A program made the position numbers and the translations under genes. The notes beneath the pieces were generated by a model that did not search any database, had not been told where the DNA came from, and saw nothing but the letters and a program-made list of their open reading frames with translations. From WLXB01 sp040221475 (GTDB lineage: Bacteria > Pseudomonadota > Alphaproteobacteria > Rhodospirillales > Rhodospirillaceae): 64,000 nucleotides of DNA. Within the stretch, counting starts at the first letter, position 1. Every line of letters starts with the position of its first letter. Where the stretch lies: positions 62,001-126,000 of the forward strand of contig JAVKEJ010000005.1 of the NCBI GenBank assembly GCA_040221475.1. Direction: 5' to 3'. Positions 41,383 to 50,766 of this stretch are shown here, piece by piece.

Positions 41383-42477
41383 CTAACCCCAGCTTTTGAC
41401 GAAGTCTTCAATAGCATCCAGGCAGACATTCATGTCCTCATCTGTTCCGATGGTGATGCGTAAGTGCTTGGGCAGGCCAAACCCAGCCATGGCGCGGGTG
41501 ATGATATTGCGTGTGCGCAGACTAGCATCGGCATCGGTGGCGCGCTTACCGTCTTCGTCGGGGAAGCCAACACAAACGAAATTACCTTCGGTGCCCGTAA
41601 TCGTCAGCCCGAGCCCGACCAAACGCTGTGTGGCAACGCCATGCCATTGGGCGGTGTGCGACACCACTTTGTCTTCGTGCGCTTGGTCTTCCATAGCTGC
41701 CACACCGGCCAGCTGAGCCGCTGTGGATACGTTGAACGGCGAGCGAATACGGCCGACCACAGACACGATATCAGGGTGAGCATAGCACCAGCCAATGCGC
41801 AAAGACGCCATGCCGTGCACCTTCGAAAACGTGCGCGTCATCACCGTGTTGTCGGTGGCCGAAACTAGCTGAACACCGGCATCGTAATCAGGTTTGGTGA
41901 CATACTCTGCATAGGCGGCATCAATGATGAGCAGCACGGTATCGGGCAGGCCATCGCGCAGGCGCTTGAGTTCGCTGGCCGGCAGATATGTGCCGGTGGG
42001 GTTGTTGGGATTGGCAACAATGACAACCTTGGTGCGGTCCGTCACCGCAGCGAGCAAGGCATCCACATCGGCGGTGTACCCGGCATCCGGTGCCTGGACG
42101 ATATCAGCGCCCGTTGCCATCGCGTAGATGCGATACATGGGAAACGTTGCTGTGGGATACAGCACTTCATCGCCCGCACCAGCATAGGCCCGCACCAGTG
42201 CACTTAAAAGCTCATCGGAACCAATGCCCATGAGGACCTGCTCAACATTCAGATCATAGCGCTCTGCAATGGCTTGGCGAATGGCCACCGCATTGGCGTC
42301 GGGATAACGCTCAATGACCTCAGCTGCCGCCGCATAAGCTGCCAACGCCTTTGGGCTTGGACCGAGGGCCGACTCGTTAGCCGAGAGTTTCACACCGGGG
42401 CCGCCACCTCCAATGGGCCGTTGACCAGGCTGGTAGGGTTGAATGCGGTCAAGACCAGGACGTGGGAAAAGCGGCAT
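41383..42477 (-). CDS. hisC: histidinol-phosphate aminotransferase family protein
   Basis: About 364 residues from the ATG at 42477 (GGAG six bases upstream); eleven extra codons upstream are unlikely. Class I/II PLP fold of the HisC type: LSANESALGPSP, PDANAVAIRQAIAERY, GSDELLSALVRAYAGAGDEVLYP, NPNNPTGTYLP, the PLP-linked Lys in TFSKVHGMASLRIGW, and RNIITRAMAGFGLPKHLRITIGT. It transfers amino groups between histidinol phosphate or an aromatic amino acid and 2-oxoglutarate. No other his genes are near, so it may be an aromatic aminotransferase paralogue. Confidence 0.88.
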   Translation of the reverse strand: MPLFPRPGLDRIQPYQPGQRPIGGGGPGVKLSANESALGPSPKALAAYAAAAEVIERYPDANAVAIRQAIAERYDLNVEQVLMGIGSDELLSALVRAYAGAGDEVLYPTATFPMYRIYAMATGADIVQAPDAGYTADVDALLAAVTDRTKVVIVANPNNPTGTYLPASELKRLRDGLPDTVLLIIDAAYAEYVTKPDYDAGVQLVSATDNTVMTRTFSKVHGMASLRIGWCYAHPDIVSVVGRIRSPFNVSTAAQLAGVAAMEDQAHEDKVVSHTAQWHGVATQRLVGLGLTITGTEGNFVCVGFPDEDGKRATDADASLRTRNIITRAMAGFGLPKHLRITIGTDEDMNVCLDAIEDFVKSWG

Positions 42478-42632
42478 GGACGTCTCCAAGGACAAACAAA
42501 CTATTCGCAATGCACGCTAGCCGCCTTACGCCTTAGCAATCAAGACATGTCATGCCGACAAACGCGTTGACTTCAGCGCTGGGGTGGATCAAGTCAGGGA
42601 GCATATTGATGCCACTTATGATAGTTTGAGTC

Positions 42633-43880
42633 GTGCCTGTTCTGTTCATCACTATTTTTGCTGCGGTTATTCCGGCGAGTATTATTCTGCCGATGCTGCC
42701 GTTTATTGGACAAAAGTACGGCGCAACTTCTTTTCAGATTTCCCTGCTGTTCACCCTGATGCCGATGTTGATCATCGTCTTTGCGCCGCTTTGGGGGCGT
42801 TTGTCTGATCGTTTTGGACGCAAGCCGGTGTTTATGGCGTCGCTGGCGGCGAGTTCCTGCACTTTCATCGTCTTTGGCCTCTCCGACAGCATTAATGAAA
42901 TGTTTTTTGCCCGCGCGCTGCAAGGCGTGACCGGTGGCAATGTGTCGATCGCGTTTGCCATGGTCGCCGACTCCACCAGCCACCAGAACAGGGCCAAAAA
43001 CCTGGGCTATGCCACTGGGGCCACGGCGATGGCCTTTTTTATCGGACCGATGTTTGGCGGCCTGCTGATGGGGCAAGACCTGGAGAGCTTTACCCATGCC
43101 ATGCCCTCATTTCTAGCAGCCGGCCTGAGCGCATTGGCCACCTTGATCGGCGTGATCTTCCTGAAAGAAACGCGCGCGGGTCGTAAAAAGATATCGCCGG
43201 TAGACTCCAAAGATCCAGAAACAATCGCCTTGGCCGGCGCGACTCCCAACGCGGCGACAGAGGCGTATGTTCCGCCAAGCGTGCCCCTCGGACGGATTGG
43301 TCTGGCTTTGATCATCGTCCAATTTTTGATTGGCGGTTATGTCAGTGGCTCGGATCAGTTTGTCTTCGCCTTCTGGGCGCAAGGACTGCACAACTGGGGT
43401 CCGAATGACGTCAGCTTTGGGATGGGGGCTATGGGCCTGGGCTACATGGTGGCCACAATCGGGTTGGTTGGCCCTCTGACGAAACACTTCGGTGATGTTG
43501 GAGCCTATCTTATCGGGGCGGTCACGAACGTTATCGGCACCTCAATCTTGCTGCTGGGCTCGACCGTATGGATTTCGGTTGCAGGGTTGTGGATTGCCGT
43601 GATCGGGATTGGGGTGTGGAACACGGTGCTGTCCAGTGTGCTGTCCAAGGTCAGCCCGGAAGACAAAGTCGGCTTTATGCTGGGCATTTCCAATGGGGTT
43701 TCAATGGCGGGCCGGGTTGGGGGACCACTCATAGCGGGCAGCTTCTTCCTGGATATCGATGTGCGGTTACCGTTTATGGTGACGCTGGGATTGGTAGCTA
43801 TTGTGGTTTTGAATGCAGCGCGTCTGGTTTGGGTCGCCCGGCGTGCAAATCTTAGCGCTAGAAGTGCTCATTCCGGATAA
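42633..43880 (+). CDS. MFS transporter (drug:proton antiporter type)
   Basis: 415 residues from a GTG with a weak ribosome site. Twelve hydrophobic segments with the MFS loop signature GRLSDRFGRKPVFM after TM2 and FFARALQGVTGG in TM4, as in tetracycline-resistance-like exporters. A cytoplasmic loop (ETRAGRKKISPVDSKDPET) follows TM6. Substrate unknown. Its 3' end overlaps the convergent PII-like gene by 23 bp. Confidence 0.88.
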   Translation: MPVLFITIFAAVIPASIILPMLPFIGQKYGATSFQISLLFTLMPMLIIVFAPLWGRLSDRFGRKPVFMASLAASSCTFIVFGLSDSINEMFFARALQGVTGGNVSIAFAMVADSTSHQNRAKNLGYATGATAMAFFIGPMFGGLLMGQDLESFTHAMPSFLAAGLSALATLIGVIFLKETRAGRKKISPVDSKDPETIALAGATPNAATEAYVPPSVPLGRIGLALIIVQFLIGGYVSGSDQFVFAFWAQGLHNWGPNDVSFGMGAMGLGYMVATIGLVGPLTKHFGDVGAYLIGAVTNVIGTSILLLGSTVWISVAGLWIAVIGIGVWNTVLSSVLSKVSPEDKVGFMLGISNGVSMAGRVGGPLIAGSFFLDIDVRLPFMVTLGLVAIVVLNAARLVWVARRANLSARSAHSG

Positions 43881-44166
43881 CATCGACATCGCTGAGCATG
43901 ATCATACCGCGATAGTCGGTTAAAGCATCATACACGGAGTCACGGATGATGTCGGCGCGCCGTGGACCGGTGATCACCATGACCATTTGCATTTCTGTGC
44001 CCGAGCTTCCGTCTTTATCGCTCCAATTGCCGGAATGTCCCTGCCCGCGCAAAATGGGCATGACTGTGGCCCCGGTACCGCCATGCTCTTGTATGATCTC
44101 CAGGACGCGGCGCACCATGGGTGCCTCAACGATAACTTCGATCTTCTTTTTAGGGTGGACGTCCAT
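43858..44166 (-). CDS. SbtB-like PII signalling protein
   Basis: 102 residues with a PII-like ferredoxin fold: KKKIEVIVEAPMVRRVLEIIQEHGGTGATVMPILRGQGHSGNW (beta-alpha-beta and T-loop), MQMVMVITGPRRADIIRDSVYDAL. It starts 4 bp after the SbtA-type transporter gene, matching cyanobacterial sbtA-sbtB pairs in which SbtB binds adenine nucleotides and shuts the transporter. The C-terminal Cys pair of the cyanobacterial R-loop is absent. The role is inferred from gene pairing. Confidence 0.82.
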   Translation of the reverse strand: MDVHPKKKIEVIVEAPMVRRVLEIIQEHGGTGATVMPILRGQGHSGNWSDKDGSSGTEMQMVMVITGPRRADIIRDSVYDALTDYRGMIMLSDVDVIRNEHF

Positions 44167-44170
44167 CAGC

Positions 44171-45169
44171 CTAAACTCCGTAAAGCCAGCGCACTGCCAT
44201 CAGGTAGAGCGGAATACCAACGATGACGTTAAAGGGAAAAGTGATCGCCAAGGATAAAGTTAGTGAGATCGCCGGGTTTGCTTTGGGCATGGCCAAGCGC
44301 ATGGCGGCGGGCACAGCAATGTAAGACCCGCTGGCCGCGAGTGTTGCCAGAAGGACCGTGCCGCCGGCGCTGAGACCAATGGCCCAGCCCGCCAGCGTAC
44401 CAAGTGTGGCCCCGATCAGCGGCATATAGATGCCGAACATGATCATGCCGCGTGACAACACCTTCACACCGCGCAAGCGTTCCGCGGCGACCAAGCCCAT
44501 ATCAAGCAGGAACAAGCAGAGCACACCCTGGAAGATGCCATTGAAGAAGGGGTCTACTTTGATGACACCTTCCGGTGTGCTGATGAGACCAATAATGAAG
44601 GCCCCGACCAGCACAACAACGCTGGCATTGAGAAAGACTTCGCGGGCAAGATCTTTGGTGATCAATGATTTTTTTGGAGCTCCAGGGGCGGTATCCGTTG
44701 CCATCCGCCCCGCCAACCAAATGCCGGTGATAATCGCCGGCGTTTCCATCAGCGCAGCAACGGCGACCATAAATCCCTCGGAAAACAAACCGGACAAACG
44801 CACCATTTCGGTGGCCGTGACAAAGGTCACAATGGAAATCGAGCCATAGTGAGCAGAGATCGCTGCACGGTTGATGCCATCAAGCTTGGTGGTCATGCCT
44901 AACAGGCCAAAGGCGATAAAGGGCATTACGAAACTCAGCACCATGCCGACCAGAAGTGCCAGGATTAGTGTGGAGCTGAAGGGGCTGGCCGCAACCGCAA
45001 CGCCACCTTTCAGGCCAATGGCGAACATTAGGTAGATCGACATGGCTTTACTGATCGCTGAGGGAATGGACAGTTCAGCCCGGGCCATACCAGCGACGAT
45101 GCCCAGCACAAAAGCTAATATGACGGGATGGAGAATATTGCCTTGGACGATGCCTATAAAATCAGCCAC
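44171..45169 (-). CDS. sbtA: SbtA-type sodium-dependent bicarbonate transporter
   Basis: 332 residues, about ten transmembrane helices in two inverted halves. Characteristic segments: NILHPVILAFVLGIVAG, YLMFAIGLKGG, AISAHYGSISIVTFVTA, METPAIITGIWLA, FLLDMGLVAAERL, ASGSYIAVPAAMRLAMPKANPAISLTLSLAITFPFNVIVGIPLY. This is the Sbt family of Na+/HCO3- symporters. It is the first gene of a two-gene unit with the PII-like protein and is divergent from a beta-carbonic anhydrase, so bicarbonate is the likely substrate. Confidence 0.9.
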   Translation of the reverse strand: MADFIGIVQGNILHPVILAFVLGIVAGMARAELSIPSAISKAMSIYLMFAIGLKGGVAVAASPFSSTLILALLVGMVLSFVMPFIAFGLLGMTTKLDGINRAAISAHYGSISIVTFVTATEMVRLSGLFSEGFMVAVAALMETPAIITGIWLAGRMATDTAPGAPKKSLITKDLAREVFLNASVVVLVGAFIIGLISTPEGVIKVDPFFNGIFQGVLCLFLLDMGLVAAERLRGVKVLSRGMIMFGIYMPLIGATLGTLAGWAIGLSAGGTVLLATLAASGSYIAVPAAMRLAMPKANPAISLTLSLAITFPFNVIVGIPLYLMAVRWLYGV

Positions 45170-45333
45170 GTATCACTCCAACTCAAATGCTTAGCCATCA
45201 GGTCTGCGTTTGTACAGGGATTCAAAAACGTATAGCAAGCAAGGCATCAAGATTCCTCGTTAGTCATATTTGCCCTTAAAGAGCGGCCCCTCAAGGCTGG
45301 CCATAGGTGGACAAATATGGCCTAATCCGAATA

Positions 45334-45345
45334 TGACAATTGTCA
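45334..45345. promoter_or_regulatory. palindrome TGACAATTGTCA, operator candidate
   Basis: A perfect 12-bp palindrome 22 bp before the carbonic anhydrase start, in the 198-bp region shared with sbtA. Confidence 0.4.
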
Positions 45346-45367
45346 CCTTATCTGGGGATTTTACAAG

Positions 45368-46003
45368 GTGAAGACACTCTTCGATGATTTGCGGGAGGGC
45401 TACGTCCGCTACCGCGACGAGCGACTGCCAGCTTACGAGCCTCTATTCAAAAACTTATCAGACCGCGGCCAACGGCCTAAAGCTCTGGTTATTGCCTGCA
45501 GCGATTCCCGGGTCGATCCGGCTTTTATGTTTGATCAAAACCCTGGCGACCTGTTCGTCGTGCGCAATGTGGCCAATGTGGTGCCACCCTATGAACCCAA
45601 ACCAGGCTATCACGGCACCAGTGCGGCCATAGAGTTTGCGGTAATGGGCTTACAGGTCAATGACATTATCGTCTTGGGCCATGCCCAATGCGGAGGTATT
45701 CAGGCCCTTGTCGGCATGGCGGACGGCGACCCCCCTGCCGGTGAGTTTATTGGACCCTGGATGTCGATTGCACGACCGGCGGTGTCAATAGCCCGCCACC
45801 AAGAGGATGATCCGTCTGACCGGTTTGCCAATACGGAACAAGCTGTGGTGCGTTTGTCCCTGCAAAACCTCGCAACTTTCCCTTGGGTGACAAAACGTGT
45901 GACCTCGGGTGCCTTAAAGATGCATGGGTTTTACTTCGACATTAACAACGGCACCTTAAAGTGGCTTAATCCAGACAGCGACTCCTTTGAAGAATTCGCA
46001 TGA
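45368..46003 (+). CDS. beta-carbonic anhydrase
   Basis: 211 residues from a GTG start with GGGGA nine bases upstream. The zinc ligands are Cys44, His105 and Cys108 (ACSDSRVDP and GHAQCGG), with the Asp46-Arg48 dyad. It interconverts CO2 and bicarbonate in the cytoplasm. Its divergent arrangement with sbtA-sbtB suggests a bicarbonate supply module for carboxylating enzymes in a heterotroph. Confidence 0.94.
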   Translation: MKTLFDDLREGYVRYRDERLPAYEPLFKNLSDRGQRPKALVIACSDSRVDPAFMFDQNPGDLFVVRNVANVVPPYEPKPGYHGTSAAIEFAVMGLQVNDIIVLGHAQCGGIQALVGMADGDPPAGEFIGPWMSIARPAVSIARHQEDDPSDRFANTEQAVVRLSLQNLATFPWVTKRVTSGALKMHGFYFDINNGTLKWLNPDSDSFEEFA

Positions 46004-46084
46004 CGGGCTGCTCTTAACCGCCCGACATGTTAAGGTTTTGTCACCCTCGTTTTGCCACCCCCAGCGACGCAGATAGGACCCTGA

Positions 46085-46993
46085 ATGATGATCAGAAAGA
46101 CCCTTGCACGTTTGGTGATCGCAAGCACTGCGCTCGCGTCACAGACTGCTATAGCGCAACTCAGCCCGGACACGGCCCAGATTCGCAGCATTCCTGTACG
46201 CGATGGTTTGCATATGTTCATGGGGGCCGGTGGCAACCTGGCTGTGTCTGTCGGTGACGATGGTGTGCTGATCGTTGATGACCAGTATGAAGAAATGACG
46301 TCAAAGATCGATGCCGCTATTGCGGACCTCACAGACCAACCTATTAAATATGTGCTTAATACGCATTGGCACTGGGATCATACAGGCGGCAACGAAAACT
46401 ACGGTCGCGCCGGTAAAATTATCGTCGCGCACGACAACACCTACGAGCGCATGTCGACAGATCAATTTGTTGAGGCGTTTAATTGGAGTCAGCCCGCCTC
46501 ACCTCAGGACGCGCTTCCAGAGATTACGTTCAATGATACAGCAACGATCCGGTTTAACGATCTGACCATACGCCTGATCCATGTACCCAATGCACACACG
46601 GATTCAGACGCGTTTGTGCATTTTGTCGAGGCCAATGTGGTGCATACCGGTGACGTGTACGTGACCAGCTCCTACCCTTTCATTGACTCCTCGACCGGCG
46701 GAACTTTGAACGGTGAAATAACCGCATTGGAACGACTTGGAGAGATGACAAACGAAAATACTGTGATCATCCCAGGTCACGGCGCGATCTCGGACCGGGC
46801 AGGTGCTATGAAAACACTGACCATGCTGAAAGGCATGAAGACCATTACAGAAAACGCACTTGCGAACGGCCAAAACTTGGAAGAGTTTTTGGACTCAAAC
46901 CCAACCAAAGACTATGACGCTGACTTCTCGATGCGGGCGGACCAAGGCCGCGTGTTTGCGACGCGCTTATATCAAGAACTCAGCAGGAAATAA
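46085..46993 (+). CDS. secreted metallo-beta-lactamase-fold hydrolase
   Basis: 302 residues with a signal peptide cleaved near AIAQ, and AGGA before the first ATG. The metal motif THWHWDHTGG (His94, His96, Asp98, His99), then HTDSDAFVHF, HTGDVY and IPGHGAIS give a complete two-metal MBL site. Members of this secreted subgroup hydrolyse esters, lactones or similar; beta-lactamase activity should not be assumed. It lies 81 bp after the carbonic anhydrase gene. Confidence 0.88.
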   Translation: MMIRKTLARLVIASTALASQTAIAQLSPDTAQIRSIPVRDGLHMFMGAGGNLAVSVGDDGVLIVDDQYEEMTSKIDAAIADLTDQPIKYVLNTHWHWDHTGGNENYGRAGKIIVAHDNTYERMSTDQFVEAFNWSQPASPQDALPEITFNDTATIRFNDLTIRLIHVPNAHTDSDAFVHFVEANVVHTGDVYVTSSYPFIDSSTGGTLNGEITALERLGEMTNENTVIIPGHGAISDRAGAMKTLTMLKGMKTITENALANGQNLEEFLDSNPTKDYDADFSMRADQGRVFATRLYQELSRK

Positions 46994-47023
46994 GACAGCA
47001 AGTCGAAAAGATAACAGGATACA

Positions 47024-47371
47024 ATGAACATGACAGTGACAATTTACCATAACCCTCGCTGCTCCAAATCGCGCCAAACCCTCGCCCTGATTGAAGAAAA
47101 AGGCATTTCCCCAACAATTGTTGAGTATTTACAGACACCACCTAGCCAGAAAGTTCTAAAAGAAGTTGTTGGCCTGCTTGGCGTGAGTCCCAAGGACATT
47201 GTGCGCAAAAAGGAAGCGAAAGAAGCCGGACTGGATATCGGAGCCATGACCGATGCCGCTGTGATTAAAGCCATGACAGAGACACCGGCCATTATCGAGC
47301 GACCGATCATCGTCGCGGGCAACAAAGCTGTGATGGGGCGTCCTCCCGAAAACGTACTCGATATTCTGTAA
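47024..47371 (+). CDS. ArsC/Spx-fold reductase (arsenate reductase-like)
   Basis: 115 residues; ATG at 47024 or 47030. The thioredoxin-like ArsC fold is shown by IYHNPRCSKSRQTLALIEEKG with catalytic Cys13, YLQTPPS, and RPIIVAGNKAVMGRPPENVLDIL. It would reduce arsenate with glutathione and glutaredoxin. No arsenite exporter or ArsR gene is adjacent, so a different small-thiol role (YfgD-like) is possible. It lies between the MBL gene and the membrane-anchored protein gene. Confidence 0.87.
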   Translation: MNMTVTIYHNPRCSKSRQTLALIEEKGISPTIVEYLQTPPSQKVLKEVVGLLGVSPKDIVRKKEAKEAGLDIGAMTDAAVIKAMTETPAIIERPIIVAGNKAVMGRPPENVLDIL

Positions 47372-47401
47372 CGCGATCTGTATACCCTGCGCTCAACCGA
47401 T

Positions 47402-47869
47402 ATGGCTCTTTCAACAAAATCGAAAGTGATTGGTGCCGCTGCGGCTATCAGCAGCATCGCCATCGCAACATGGCTCTTTCTCAGTCAATGGACGGTCGAA
47501 GAAGCCGCAAATGCGCAATACTATCATCAAGCGATGCTAGAGGTACGGGCGGCAATTGAATATTCTAATGAACGCAAGGGCTTGATTGATCCGAGTGACA
47601 CAACCTATCTGATTGACCGCTACCAATACGCGGCTGATCAAGCTGAGCTGGTGGAAGATGCAACGCTCGAGAAATTGCATCCTAAACTTTTAAAAGTGTG
47701 GCACGACACATTTTTGCCTAGCACAAAGTTGTATCTGCGCGCGTTAAAAGATCAGGACCGCGACCTCGCCCGCAACGCCAGCCTGCTGCAAGATGACTGG
47801 ATCAGATGGCTGAGATTTAATGGCCATAAGGTCGATGTCCCCCCTCCACCGCCGATCCAACAACAATGA
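47402..47869 (+). CDS. hypothetical membrane-anchored helical protein
   Basis: 155 residues with one N-terminal membrane segment (about residues 9-28) and no recognised domain; the remainder is helical and charged, ending in a poly-proline and glutamine tail (VPPPPPIQQQ). The ATG lies 30 bp after the arsC-like stop, without a clear ribosome site. Its stop overlaps the start of the phosphatase gene (ATGA), so the two are translationally coupled. Confidence 0.7.
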   Translation: MALSTKSKVIGAAAAISSIAIATWLFLSQWTVEEAANAQYYHQAMLEVRAAIEYSNERKGLIDPSDTTYLIDRYQYAADQAELVEDATLEKLHPKLLKVWHDTFLPSTKLYLRALKDQDRDLARNASLLQDDWIRWLRFNGHKVDVPPPPPIQQQ

Positions 47870-48438
47870 CCGAGCGCATCCCGAAAACAAGCCTGACTCA
47901 TCCTTTGCCCTTGGCTGAGGTTGTAATCCCTGGTGGGACAGGGCGCATTCTTTTCACCATGTGTCCCGGCAAGGTTCAACCCGATGCGGATACCGGCCCG
48001 TGGAACCGCACACTTGATATAGATATGGATGCCCTGGCGGATCGCAAAACAGTGCGGCTGGTGACGCTAATGGAAGAGCATGAAATTGAAGCCTGCGCTT
48101 TATCGACCGCGATATTAAAAGACGCTTGTACTGCACGAAAAATCACTTGGCATCACTGCCCCATTAAAGACTTCAACGTGCCTGATCAAGCCTGGGAGCA
48201 AGCTTGGGTAACCGTTGGATCTGATCTGAGAGACGACTTAAGCGCTGGCAAGACTGTTGCGCTGAATTGCCGGGGCGGCCGGGGCCGCGCGGGGTTGGTT
48301 GCAGCGCGACTGCTGATCGAATTTGGTGTTTCCCCGGTCGTGGCAATTGACCAAGTCCGCGCGGAAAGACCTGAGGCTATTGAGACCAGAATCCAAGAAC
48401 AGCATCTAAGAGGTATTGCGCAAATAACATCAATTTGA
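47866..48438 (+). CDS. protein tyrosine/dual-specificity phosphatase-like protein
   Basis: 190 residues. The phosphatase loop Cys135-x5-Arg141 reads NCRGGRGRAGLVAARLL; the usual His before Cys is Asn. A candidate general acid Asp lies in KDFNVPD (102-107). The layout resembles CDKN3-type cyclin-kinase phosphatases found in bacteria. It is coupled to the preceding membrane-anchored gene by a 4-bp overlap. The substrate is unknown. Confidence 0.8.
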   Translation: MTERIPKTSLTHPLPLAEVVIPGGTGRILFTMCPGKVQPDADTGPWNRTLDIDMDALADRKTVRLVTLMEEHEIEACALSTAILKDACTARKITWHHCPIKDFNVPDQAWEQAWVTVGSDLRDDLSAGKTVALNCRGGRGRAGLVAARLLIEFGVSPVVAIDQVRAERPEAIETRIQEQHLRGIAQITSI

Positions 48439-48612
48439 GGCGCCGTCTTTGGTAACCCTCACGCTCACTTGGCGGCAAGAGATTATAATTTCAATACAAA
48501 TCTGTGGATTAGATTGCGCGCGACCCGTTATAGACATAGGTAGTTTTGGAACATTTAGCGTGCAGAAGTAAGTTTTGTTGAGGTCGCACGCGTCAATCTC
48601 GGGGGTATCAGG

Positions 48613-50742
48613 TTGCGCCTATATAAGTTGATGTTATTGGCGACCTGTATGACGGGTCTTACGCATCTGTCGGGATCGCCGGCCTACTCTCAAACACTTC
48701 CAGACGCCCTGCCTCAGATTGAAGATGGCATCACGGTTTACGAACCCGAGTTCTTTGTTCCTTATCGCCCTAGCCACGCCAAAGATATGCTGGAACGTGT
48801 TCCGGGCGCGTCTGTGGTCCTGAATGATTCCGGAGGAACCCTCTCCGGAGATGACGATCGCCGTGGACTGAGGTCGCAAACCACACAAGTTCTGATTAAC
48901 GGAAAGCGGCTGACGACCAAAGGCAATAGCATTGCCGACTACTTTGAGCGCATTCCGGCTAGCCAAGTTGAGCGCATTGAAATCATCACCGGTAATGTGC
49001 GCGAGATTGATGCGGATGTGGGCAGCCGCGTCATTAACGTTGTGCTGTCTGACACGGGTGGCATCGGCGGGACGTGGAGCGTTGGCAACGTTTCGTTTAC
49101 AGATGGCAAAAATATGCCGACGCTAGCCGGCTCAATCAGTGGTGAGACTGGCAAGTGGAGTTACACCTTATCCGGTGAGACACGCCCACAACAATTGCCC
49201 CGTTTAGAACGTGAATTTCTATCTGATCCAGACGGTCAATTGTTTATCGAGCGTACAGAACGGCGGAGCATGAAAAGCCGACGCTACATTGGGCGCGGGC
49301 GTGTGGCCTATAGCTTTGGCAACAACCATCAGGCCCAACTCAGCGGTTTTATTGAAAACCGCCCGATCACAAGGCAGTCCGACACAGAATTTGCCTTCAA
49401 TGTGGATGACTTTGGCAATAACAGTGCGGATGGTGGGACTGTTCGTGAACTGACGGGCCGCGACCTGCAATACGAACTCACCGGTGATTATACGGTCCCC
49501 CTCTCCGCTTCCATGACCTTCAAAACGTTGTTTGTGTATGCGGTTGATCAAGAAGACCGTCAAAATGATGGGTTTAGTTTTTTTGTAAATCCGGATGACG
49601 CGATCTTAACCAACGATGACACGCGGGATGAAAAAGCGACTGAGAAAATTGTGCGGGGCACGGTGGATTGGGCTATTGCAGAAAAGCATAGCCTTGAAGT
49701 GGGCGTTGAGGGGGCGATTAATGCCTTGGACAAAACCCAACAATTCTTTCAAACAATCGGCGGCATACGCACTTCCATAGACGTTTTTAATGCCGACCAA
49801 GTGGTCTCAGAAGATCGTGTTGAGACCTTCGCCAGTCACAGTTGGCGACCAGCAAACGCTTGGGAAATAGAAACCGGGGTCGCGGCAGAGTTTTCTTGGC
49901 TTGACCAACTCGGCACGGATGTTGATACCAATCGGAAATTCAAATTCGTGAAACCCAGCCTGGATGTTTATTACAAAGCCAGCGACAGAACGCAGGTTTT
50001 CGGCTCCATCAGACGGGATATTGGTCAACTTGAGTTTGATGATTTCATCGCCGACCTGGATCGGGATGACGGTCAGATTGATGCGGGCAACCCAGATTTG
50101 GCGCCAGAAAAGTCCTGGGATTTTGAGATTGGCACAGAGCACCGACTGGCAAATCAAGCCGGCGTCATAAATTTGCGCGCATTTTACCGTGATGTCAGCG
50201 ATGTGAGTGACATCGTGCCGTTCGGAACAGCAGACTCCGCGCCCGGAAACTTAGGACCGGGCAAACATTATGGCGCTGAGATTGAAACCAGCTTGCAACT
50301 GCGCCAACTCGGTTTAATCGACGGCGTCATCTCGGCCTCTTTCCTGTGGCAAGACTCCAGCGTGCTTGACCCCTTTACCGGGCTTAAGCGCCGCTTTTCT
50401 GACCAGGAGAAATACGAATTCAGCCTTGATGCCCGCCATGATGTGCAGGCGTGGGGCATCTCTTATGGCTTGGTCCTCGCCAAAAATGGTCCGGAGATCA
50501 CCAGCGATTTTGAGTCTTTTGAACGGGAAACAACCGGCCCGGATATGCGCATCTTCTTAGAGCGCCGGTTTGAAAATGGAATCGTGGGTCGCCTGTTTTG
50601 GGGTAACTTACTTCAGCCGAAGACAAAGCGTTCGCGCACAGTCTTTTTAACTTCTCAAGCAGACGGTGAGGTTTTACAGAGCGAGTTCAGAACGCAAAAA
50701 CTTGGTGGATTTTACGGCTTCAGCGTTCGTGGTACGTTTTAG
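48613..50742 (+). CDS. TonB-dependent outer-membrane receptor
   Basis: 709 residues from a TTG at 48613 (ATG at 48631 also possible). Signal peptide ending near PAYSQ, then a plug domain: MLERVPGASVVLNDSGG, DRRGLRSQTTQVLINGKRLTTKGNSIADYFERIPASQVERIEIITG, followed by a long barrel that ends in GFSVRGTF. No clear TonB box and no Fur box upstream. It resembles receptors for plant or organic polymers more than siderophore receptors, but this is weak. It heads a plus-strand block with the HdeA-like and DUF1838 genes. Confidence 0.85.
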   Translation: MRLYKLMLLATCMTGLTHLSGSPAYSQTLPDALPQIEDGITVYEPEFFVPYRPSHAKDMLERVPGASVVLNDSGGTLSGDDDRRGLRSQTTQVLINGKRLTTKGNSIADYFERIPASQVERIEIITGNVREIDADVGSRVINVVLSDTGGIGGTWSVGNVSFTDGKNMPTLAGSISGETGKWSYTLSGETRPQQLPRLEREFLSDPDGQLFIERTERRSMKSRRYIGRGRVAYSFGNNHQAQLSGFIENRPITRQSDTEFAFNVDDFGNNSADGGTVRELTGRDLQYELTGDYTVPLSASMTFKTLFVYAVDQEDRQNDGFSFFVNPDDAILTNDDTRDEKATEKIVRGTVDWAIAEKHSLEVGVEGAINALDKTQQFFQTIGGIRTSIDVFNADQVVSEDRVETFASHSWRPANAWEIETGVAAEFSWLDQLGTDVDTNRKFKFVKPSLDVYYKASDRTQVFGSIRRDIGQLEFDDFIADLDRDDGQIDAGNPDLAPEKSWDFEIGTEHRLANQAGVINLRAFYRDVSDVSDIVPFGTADSAPGNLGPGKHYGAEIETSLQLRQLGLIDGVISASFLWQDSSVLDPFTGLKRRFSDQEKYEFSLDARHDVQAWGISYGLVLAKNGPEITSDFESFERETTGPDMRIFLERRFENGIVGRLFWGNLLQPKTKRSRTVFLTSQADGEVLQSEFRTQKLGGFYGFSVRGTF

Positions 50743-50766
50743 GGAGTCAGCAAGGAGCTCATTTAC

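Noticed and set aside
46085..46993. Beta-lactam resistance enzyme
   Set aside because: The metallo-beta-lactamase fold is shared by many secreted hydrolases and no resistance-specific signature was seen.
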